Below are positions 56,754-64,000 of a stretch of DNA of 64,000 nt, piece by piece. Position 1 is the stretch's first letter. Each line of letters begins with the position of its first letter. Origin of the DNA: Clostridium prolinivorans. GTDB lineage: Bacteria; Bacillota; Clostridia; Clostridiales; Clostridiaceae. Location of the stretch: positions 236,012-300,011 of the forward strand of contig NZ_RJWG01000002.1 of the NCBI RefSeq assembly GCF_004011155.1, given 5' to 3'. The notes below the pieces were generated by a model. It saw nothing but the letters and a program-made list of their open reading frames with translations, was not told the origin of the DNA and searched no databases. Both the position numbers and the translations under genes were made by a program.

Positions 56754-56822
56754 AACACGCCTTCCCCCTATTATATTAATATTTTTAGGTAATTACTTTT
56801 GCTTAATATTCAACATTATAAT

Positions 56823-56836
56823 CGTAAAAGTTTACA
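56823..56836 (-). promoter_or_regulatory. cre-like / LacI-type operator
   Basis: CGTAAAAGTTTACA is a 14-bp near-palindrome close to the CcpA consensus TGWAANCGNTNWCA, except for the central CG. It lies 70 bp before the binding-protein gene; catabolite control is inferred. Confidence 0.35.
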
Positions 56837-56853
56837 ATTATAACATTTTTGCT

Positions 56854-56869
56854 TTTAAATTACACTTAA
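56854..56869 (-). promoter_or_regulatory. 16-bp site, proximal to the ABC operon, of an inverted pair
   Basis: TTTAAATTACACTTAA here is the exact inverse of the sequence at 57049-57064, 195 bp away. The two sites bracket the shared divergent promoter region (56754-57232) of the sugar-transport operon and the AraC-type gene. The rest of that region is AT-rich with no gene. Confidence 0.5.
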
Positions 56870-57048
56870 GTTATATATAACATTTTTAAATTTTAAACTA
56901 TATTTTTATTTAGTATAAAATTTATTGATATAATTTAACTTTTTAAAGTCATATAATTTAATTATTATAATTTAATATATAAATTTTTAAATTAATAATC
57001 GTTTTCAATAAAAGCATTATATTACTTTAATTCTAAAAAATTTTAATA

Positions 57049-57064
57049 TTAAGTGTAATTTAAA
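57049..57064 (+). promoter_or_regulatory. 16-bp site, proximal to the AraC gene, of an inverted pair
   Basis: TTAAGTGTAATTTAAA, the inverse of 56854-56869; both are flanked by GC on the same side. Probably bound by the AraC-family protein encoded next door. Confidence 0.5.
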
Positions 57065-57232
57065 GCATTTTTTAATTACCTAAATTATTATGTTTACATT
57101 ATATATTGAAAATAGTATACTTTTTATAAAATATTAATATTTTTTACAAAATTTTAAGGTAAATTTTTAAATTAATTACAAATACCATTTAAATTTATAA
57201 TTATTATTAAATTTTAATTTGGAGTGATATCA

Positions 57233-57961
57233 TTGAGTAATATTTATAAAAAACTTGAGCTTATTATTGCACAAAATAAATATAGTTCTTATACTCATCC
57301 TCCTTATGAACTTGAAAAAAAATTAATGCAGTATATTAAACAAATGGACAAAGATAAAAGTCTTGAAACATTATCACAGATTAATTCTTTAGAAAGAGCC
57401 CATTTATCTAAGAGACCTCTTAATTCTCTTAAATATTCTCTTGTAGGCTCCTGTACTCTTTTTACAAGAGCTATTATTGAAGCTGGAGTAGATGCCGAAA
57501 CTGCATTTATGTTAAGTGATTACTATATAAATCTTATAGATGAGACTAATACGAAAGATGAAGTGCAAAACTTAGAATATAAAATGATAGATGACTTTAT
57601 AGAAATTGTAAAAACTCATAAAAAACATATTTATAATCCTGTTATAAATCGTGTAATTTCTTATATTAAAAAAAATATAGAAAATACTCTATCTCTCCAA
57701 GAGATAGCTGAATTTGTAAACGTACATCCAAATTATCTTTCTTCAACTTTTAAAAAAGAGGTAGGAAAAACTTTAAGTGAATATATTAATGAAGAAAAAA
57801 TAAATGCAATAAAACTTTACTTAATTTACACTAATTCTTCTATAAGTGAAATAAGCTGTATATTTAATTTTAAACATGTAGGTTATTTTTCACGTTTTTT
57901 TAAAACTCATACAGGTCTTACCCCTATGGAATATAGAAAACAAAATAGTTCTTTATATTAA
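57233..57961 (+). CDS. AraC-family transcriptional regulator
   Basis: A 242-residue regulator. The TTG start at 57233 sits 6 bp after GGAGTG; the GTG at 57224 overlaps that site. The C-terminal 100 residues contain two helix-turn-helix motifs: LSLQEIAEFVNVHPNYLSST and SISEISCIFNFKHVGYFSRF, ending FKTHTGLTPMEYRKQ. The N-terminal half is helical, unlike the cupin domain of AraC itself, and the ligand is unknown. It diverges from the sugar ABC transporter and is its likely activator. Confidence 0.9.
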   Translation: MSNIYKKLELIIAQNKYSSYTHPPYELEKKLMQYIKQMDKDKSLETLSQINSLERAHLSKRPLNSLKYSLVGSCTLFTRAIIEAGVDAETAFMLSDYYINLIDETNTKDEVQNLEYKMIDDFIEIVKTHKKHIYNPVINRVISYIKKNIENTLSLQEIAEFVNVHPNYLSSTFKKEVGKTLSEYINEEKINAIKLYLIYTNSSISEISCIFNFKHVGYFSRFFKTHTGLTPMEYRKQNSSLY

Positions 57962-58096
57962 TTAAATCAAAGATATAGAGGATATTCATGAAAATTAAAC
58001 ATTAAAAACCATTATTATTAACTATTATCTGCATAAATAAAAAAAGAGTCAGCCTTTTGGAGCGGTCAAATAGGGATTTATAATTCCTAAAAAATT

Positions 58097-58126
58097 CGGC
58101 ATAGTCGTTGATATTCGGCTATGCCG
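58097..58126 (-). terminator. Terminator of the recombinase gene
   Basis: CGGCATAG and CTATGCCG form an 8-bp GC-rich stem followed by AATTTTTTAGG on the minus strand, next to the element's left end. Confidence 0.85.
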
Positions 58127-58135
58127 TTTTTTCGT

Positions 58136-59845
<1,710 letters not shown>

Positions 59846-60049
59846 CTACCTTGAAGAAGTCGAGTTGATTTCCGTGGGTTTATATGAACTATCAGATAAC
59901 TTTGAAAGGTTTTTTGCGTTGACTGTAATCAGTCGTTTCAGCTTGGAATATGCACTTTCCTTTGCTGAATCACTTACTCGTGATTCCACCACATAGACCG
60001 TACCTCCGATATCGGATTTGGTTGTGCGGCTGTTACTTTGATTTTCCAT
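59846..60049 (-). CDS. TnpW-like transposon protein
   Basis: A 67-residue protein starting at ATG 60049 behind GGAGGTCACG. Characteristic text is IGGTVYVVESRVSDSAKESA followed by SKLKRLITVNAKNL. It is like the small TnpW protein first named in the Tn4451 family and frequently found beside serine recombinases in Firmicute elements. Its function is unknown; a role in excision or regulation is possible. It lies between the capsid and recombinase genes. Confidence 0.75.
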   Translation of the reverse strand: MENQSNSRTTKSDIGGTVYVVESRVSDSAKESAYSKLKRLITVNAKNLSKLSDSSYKPTEINSTSSR

Positions 60050-60124
60050 ATCGTGACCTCCTGTCCGATGTTTTGATGGAACTGGCACTGAGCCGAATTG
60101 ATGACTCAGTGCCTAATCCATTAT

Positions 60125-61024
60125 TTAAGCTTTTATTTGTAATATTTTCAGAGCATCCGGTTGAATCAACTTCCCATCCAATCTCTCGTAAGCAGAAAAT
60201 CCGATTTGCCCCTGCAATGCATATAACTCACTTAATTTTTTTATCGTTATTGGTTGACGTTCAATCAGCCAGTAGTATGATAAATCTCCAAATACAATGC
60301 TTTTTGCTCCTGCTGATACTGTAGGCATATATGGAGAGGTAACTACAGGTTTTCCGAAGATGGTGTTATCCGAAGAATTCCACAGATAACTACCGCTTGT
60401 ATCTTTAAGGGTTCTAAGAAGCATAGCTGTATTATCGTGCATGATAAACACAGCGTTATTTCGGTATTCATCTTTTAATGAAAAATACAGAGAGATAATC
60501 TCGTCAAAAGAGATGTTAGCACTATCTGCTGTAGTTACATCTGCATCTGCTGTAAGGATACCTGTTGGCTGTGTTGTGCCATTTCCATTAAGTAATGCAT
60601 TTTCCTCAGCCTTGCCAAAACGCTTCGCAAAATCACCCATCAGATATTTTTCAAGATTAAAGTTCATATCGGTGACAAATGAGCGGTTTAGCTTGACAAG
60701 AGATGCCAGCTTGTATGATTTCACCAGAAACTGTGTAAATGTATCGGCACTTTCAGGGATTGGATCCCCGTCTTCAACCCAATCTGCTGTACCCGTTGAG
60801 GATACCGCTTGAATTTTACCTTCTGCAGAAGATAGATTGATAACAGTGGCAAATCTGCGGAATATATTCTCCTTTGCCAAAGCAGTGTTAAAACCTTCCC
60901 TGAATTCATCTGGTGCGACATATGCTCCGACATTATCGTACCCCTCGTTCAGATTCTGATAATTTTCGTCTTTTCCTTTCATAACGTTCCAAAACGCTCT
61001 ATTATAAGTTGTTGATGTTGCCAT
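60125..61024 (-). CDS. HK97-family phage major capsid protein, without N-terminal delta domain
   Basis: A 299-residue protein. It begins at the position corresponding to the mature capsid domain (YNRAFWNVMKGKDENY, then VGAYVAPDEFREGFNTALA and ENIFRRFATVINLSS). ADWVEDGDPIPESADTF, LLNGNGTTQPTGIL and the C-terminal IGFSAYERLDGKLIQPDALK are typical of HK97-fold capsid proteins. Most phage homologues carry about 100 extra N-terminal residues (the delta domain, acting as scaffold and removed by a protease); none is present. No protease, portal or terminase is adjacent. Ribosome binding site TTAGGAGGTAAACG. It could form a satellite capsid or a repurposed shell. Confidence 0.88.
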   Translation of the reverse strand: MATSTTYNRAFWNVMKGKDENYQNLNEGYDNVGAYVAPDEFREGFNTALAKENIFRRFATVINLSSAEGKIQAVSSTGTADWVEDGDPIPESADTFTQFLVKSYKLASLVKLNRSFVTDMNFNLEKYLMGDFAKRFGKAEENALLNGNGTTQPTGILTADADVTTADSANISFDEIISLYFSLKDEYRNNAVFIMHDNTAMLLRTLKDTSGSYLWNSSDNTIFGKPVVTSPYMPTVSAGAKSIVFGDLSYYWLIERQPITIKKLSELYALQGQIGFSAYERLDGKLIQPDALKILQIKA

Positions 61025-61055
61025 AATCGTTTACCTCCTAAATTCTATTAAATGT

Positions 61056-61069
61056 GGGGTATATACCCC
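61056..61069 (-). promoter_or_regulatory. GC-capped palindrome in the capsid gene leader
   Basis: GGGGTATATACCCC, a perfect 14-bp palindrome, lies 32 bp before the capsid start codon. A second palindrome, CCCCTAGGGG, is at 61142-61151, and GTGGGG/CCCCAC bracket the stretch from 61054 to about 61105. They may form operator sites or a folded 5' leader. An open frame of about 45 codons crosses here without a credible start. Confidence 0.5.
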
Positions 61070-61202
61070 GTTTGAAACTGCGTTTTTTTACGCGTTGCCC
61101 CACGCCCGTTGTCCAGATGTAAAGGTGTGGAGATTTGACCTCCCCTAGGGGCAGGTATTAACACATGGAGTTTTATCCATTGTTTTCACTGGTTTTAAGC
61201 TT

Positions 61203-61290
61203 TGTAGCAAGATGTAGCAGGTAAAAACTAAACTCTCTATACGAGAGCGATTTTTTATATAACCTGTTTTTCTTGCTACAAGCTGCTACA
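61203..61290. other. Candidate replication origin with opposed iterons
   Basis: TGTAGCA occurs at 61203-61209 and 61213-61219. Its inverse TGCTACA occurs at 61274-61280 and 61284-61290. Both pairs have 10-bp spacing. Between them is an AT-rich run (TTTTTTATATAA) and a CTCTC/GAGAG inverted pair. The site is immediately 3' of the primase/helicase gene. SaPI-type satellite origins have this arrangement: oppositely oriented short iterons flanking AT-rich DNA just after the rep gene. Confidence 0.5.
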
Positions 61291-61296
61291 CTGTGT

Positions 61297-63621
61297 TTAA
61301 ATAAGAAGAAATTCTTCTTCAGTCAGCTTATATCCGATAAGCATTGTGGTCATCCCACCACCAGAACGTGGTCGTTTCCGTTCTACACGGGCGATAGCTG
61401 TTAATGCTTGTTTGAAGTTTCTTGCATTCTCCGAATAACATCCATTGGCACTGCACCAACGCTGATACCGGGCATACACTTCGGATGTCCGCACCTCACT
61501 ATTAGGACTTTCCTCCAAGGCATCCTCGAAAAATAATGCTATTTTGTCGCTGTCACGTTTATAAGCCTCCGTTGCTGTCTTAACGGAATCAGGTAAAGTC
61601 AAGCCTTCTTTCTTTAACAGCTGATAGCCTTCAATTAGCCAGTTGAGGATAGCACTTTGATTCTTTGGTTTGGAGAATTCACGTTTTAGGTTTTTATCCT
61701 GCTCGCTTTCATCAAAGTGTCGTTCAAAAGGGATAATCACCACTCTGCCACTGGAAAACAGCGTCATATCCGTAATAACGGGCAGATAATTGGTGTTGAT
61801 ATACAGCTTAAACTTTGGTGAAAAGTCAAAAGAATTCTCATGTAGAAACCTTGCGTTGATGGTGTCACCACCTGTCATGCTTTTTACCTGTGCAGCATTT
61901 AGGACAAGTCCTCTGCTAGGTTCGGAGATATTCACAAAGCGTACTCCTGCAAGCCGGGCAATATCTTCACTTGGACTTGAACTGTTATTGTTCTTTTTCA
62001 GACTGATAGTCTCCGGCCTTGCGGTACAGCCATAACTGCCTAATACCTTAAGAATGCTCTCGCATAGCGTACCTTTTCCGTTTCGAGTTGTAGCACCATA
62101 GAGAACAAACAGGCATTCATACCGAGTGTCTCCGCTGATACTGTAGCCAAAGGCTTTTTGGAGGAATTTTGCCTTTTCCTCATCTCCGCTCATAATCTCA
62201 TGAATAAATCTATTCCATCGCTCGCTTTTTGCTTCTGGGTCATATTTAACGCCAGATATCTTTGTAAGTCTGTCCTCGCTGTTGTGGGGACGAAAATCCA
62301 TAGATGTTAAAAACAATGTTCCATTGGCACAGTTGAGCATAAGCGGGTCTTGGTCAAATTCAGCCATTGATATGGGATATACGCTCTGTGCATCCTTAAG
62401 CACCGTTTCCCTGTATCTTCTTGACTGCCACTTTCGGCAATAGTCAATGTATGCCTTTCTTTGATGTTCATCCTGAATAGTCAAAGCATAGGTTAGTAGT
62501 TGGTTAGCCAATGATTTACACATTTCCATCACTTTGAGATTACCGACATCAGGAATCCAAATGCCATTCTCATAGCAAAACCACATCTTCCTTTCGGGAA
62601 CAAAGCGGGCTAAAGATTTATAATAATCAGCAAACAGCCTGCTTGCCCCAATATCCGTCCAAGGGTAGCGATCGTTACTCTCAGGCTTAAAGCCAGTAAG
62701 AGAACATTCACCAAAATCCTTTGTAGCTGATGAACGCTTACCACCTGGTTTGTATATTTCAGTAGCATTTGCGATAGCTTTTTCTATGGTTATCATTCCA
62801 TAAGTACTACCGGACTGCGGTCTATTCCATTTATCTCGCATTAGGCCGCTCTGCCGGAAAAGTCTGTCTATCTGTCCAATATCCCTGCCACACCAAAATG
62901 CCAGCATACCGCAAAGTGCCAAATCAGCTTCACTGGCAGAAGCATAACCAGATGTATCTCCCTGCCATAATGCTTTGAATTTTTCTCCATTTGCTGATTT
63001 TAATGCCTTCTCAATAACAGACTTGTCAGACAGATAGGATTGACTTTCTGTATCCAGTAGTTGCTTCACAGGAGTAGGACACAACATATACTTGTCTAGT
63101 ATCATCTGTAGTTCATACGATTTCTCCGCTATATCACCATCTGCAAACATATTTCCCGTTACGGTAACAAAGCGGTTTGTTGCTCCAGCCACATAGACCT
63201 CAACTCCCAGCTTTCTGTTGTTGATATAGTATTTTGTTTTGTCGAAGTCAAAGCCTGTGGCCTTAAAGAAAATATGCAACCCTTTTCCAGATGGACTGTA
63301 TTCCATATAGCAACCACTAAAAGCCTCTACAACATTTTGGGCAACAGGCTTAAGCTTACCGCTGCTAACAAAGCAATCATCTAAGTCGATAACACAAATG
63401 TCATTACCTACCAAAAAGCCGATACCGTCATAATCACTTATAGCAGCTACCGCCGAACTAAAATCTTTAAAGGTACTCCGCTTATCTGCTTTTGCCCTTT
63501 TTCCTGTTACTGGGTTATAGGGAACTTTGGTTTTTCTGCCACTTCGCTCTTCATATTTCCAACAGCAAAACTGTGGCATATCTTTAAGCATTTGCGGCAA
63601 GTTATCATATTTTGTTTTCAG
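61297..63621 (-). CDS. Phage/plasmid primase-helicase (P4 family)
   Basis: A protein of about 770 residues. The N-terminal 180 residues are a prim-pol-like domain (WKYEERSGRKTKVPYNPVTG, GFLVGNDICVIDLDDCF, SPSGKGLHIFFK). The C-terminal half is a superfamily 3/D5 helicase with Walker A GATTRNGKGTLCESIL and SPSEDIARLAGVRFVNISEP, then a winged-helix tail. It should start replication of the element at the adjacent iteron site. The strong AAGGAGGTG site points to CTG at 63621, directly after a TAA; the next standard start is TTG 63600 with no ribosome binding site. Confidence 0.88.
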   Translation of the reverse strand: MKTKYDNLPQMLKDMPQFCCWKYEERSGRKTKVPYNPVTGKRAKADKRSTFKDFSSAVAAISDYDGIGFLVGNDICVIDLDDCFVSSGKLKPVAQNVVEAFSGCYMEYSPSGKGLHIFFKATGFDFDKTKYYINNRKLGVEVYVAGATNRFVTVTGNMFADGDIAEKSYELQMILDKYMLCPTPVKQLLDTESQSYLSDKSVIEKALKSANGEKFKALWQGDTSGYASASEADLALCGMLAFWCGRDIGQIDRLFRQSGLMRDKWNRPQSGSTYGMITIEKAIANATEIYKPGGKRSSATKDFGECSLTGFKPESNDRYPWTDIGASRLFADYYKSLARFVPERKMWFCYENGIWIPDVGNLKVMEMCKSLANQLLTYALTIQDEHQRKAYIDYCRKWQSRRYRETVLKDAQSVYPISMAEFDQDPLMLNCANGTLFLTSMDFRPHNSEDRLTKISGVKYDPEAKSERWNRFIHEIMSGDEEKAKFLQKAFGYSISGDTRYECLFVLYGATTRNGKGTLCESILKVLGSYGCTARPETISLKKNNNSSSPSEDIARLAGVRFVNISEPSRGLVLNAAQVKSMTGGDTINARFLHENSFDFSPKFKLYINTNYLPVITDMTLFSSGRVVIIPFERHFDESEQDKNLKREFSKPKNQSAILNWLIEGYQLLKKEGLTLPDSVKTATEAYKRDSDKIALFFEDALEESPNSEVRTSEVYARYQRWCSANGCYSENARNFKQALTAIARVERKRPRSGGGMTTMLIGYKLTEEEFLLI

Positions 63622-63793
63622 TTACTTCACCTCCTTGCCTTTTATTAATGACCCGAAACGCTACGGTTCCAGAGGGTTTGCCTTGTATGACACAACCTCG
63701 TTATCTTTCAAGAATTACGCTCGGAATTATCGTCATGGCATATTCTGCTTGAAGTATCTCTTGCATTTCGGGGTATTCAGTTGTCAAGGAGCA

Positions 63794-63840
63794 GTGAGAG
63801 AAAAACTATGCTTTCATTGGGGGATTATTTTTCCTCTCAC
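63794..63840 (-). other. Leader hairpin upstream of the primase
   Basis: GTGAGAG and CTCTCAC, extended by an A/T-rich stretch, form a 47-nt stem-loop about 170 bp before the primase start. No gene is visible in 63622-64000; the region holds this hairpin and the terminator at 63946-63980. Confidence 0.5.
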
Positions 63841-63945
63841 CTTATAGCCTTGGTAGAACACATTAGTTGAGGATTTTCTTAAAAATATTTTTCTTCCTCA
63901 TCTATAAGCGAAGAATTTTATTGATTCGAACCCCTAAAATAAAAA

Positions 63946-63980
63946 ACAGCCTGTCTTTTTTCTAAGGTAAAGACGGCTGT
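63946..63980 (-). terminator. Terminator of a gene beyond the right edge
   Basis: ACAGCC-GTCTTT and AAAGAC-GGCTGT arms (one bulged T) form a 12-bp stem followed by TTTTTTATTTTAGGGG on the minus strand. It implies another element gene upstream, outside the window. Confidence 0.8.
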
Positions 63981-64000
63981 AATGCTTATGCTTTTGCTCA

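Noticed and set aside
63527..63847. A 106-codon plus-strand ORF at the primase start
   Set aside because: No ribosome binding site; overlaps the primase N-terminus and its leader hairpin.

Overview
The window is chromosomal DNA of a low-GC, spore-forming, motile Firmicute, most likely a Clostridium sensu stricto. The supporting signs are very AT-rich codons and intergenic DNA, an alpha/beta SASP spore gene, flagellar-type genes, a kdpFABC/DE locus, GatCAB, and strong GGAGG ribosome binding sites with occasional TTG/GTG starts. I cannot name the species from sequence alone. Most housekeeping genes are on the minus strand.

Layout. 1-10.8 kb: the 5' part of a small alarmone synthetase, a soluble chemoreceptor, an ArsR regulator with a four-domain CoA-disulfide-reductase-like protein, a phosphoesterase, a YlqG/YlqH-like flagellar-type pair, tyrS, and three less characterised genes. 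10.9-12.4 kb: a SASP gene and a 12-gene tRNA operon with its own promoter. 12.4-17.1 kb: the AIR-synthase-like/rph/rdgB/yfcE operon and two clostridial hypotheticals. 17.2-29.7 kb: a decayed serine-recombinase tail, an oligopeptide-binding lipoprotein, gatCAB, ligA, pcrA, a YerC-like repressor, rsuA and a lytic transglycosylase. A well-supported small-RNA candidate lies between the YerC and rsuA genes. 29.7-38.2 kb: a seven-module Y_Y_Y protein, pullulanase, a DUF188 protein, pgi and speDE. 38.5-45.2 kb: a LysE-type exporter and a mannose-family PTS with a LevR-type sigma-54 activator; the -24/-12 promoter, upstream activator sites and an autoregulatory palindrome are all visible. 45.3-53.6 kb: the kdp potassium-transport operon. 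53.6-58.0 kb: a sugar ABC transporter divergent from an AraC regulator.

From about 58.05 kb to the right edge the composition shifts to much higher GC, marking a mobile element that runs out of the window. It carries a large serine recombinase, a TnpW-like protein, an HK97-type major capsid protein without the usual N-terminal scaffold domain, an iteron region resembling a satellite replication origin, and a P4-family primase/helicase. No portal, terminase, protease or tail genes are visible. This is the most unusual gene set in the window.

Non-coding signals worth attention are: (i) a repeated element of about 95 bp at 1580-1676 and 31812-31905 that can fold into the same H-type pseudoknot, with compensatory base changes between the copies; (ii) a promoter-terminator-bounded small RNA at about 28040-28122 with AGCCCC in both hairpin loops; (iii) a chimeric tRNA-Gly; (iv) a kdpD gene whose perfect Shine-Dalgarno faces ATA instead of ATG; and (v) paired inverted 16-bp sites between the ABC transporter and its AraC regulator.
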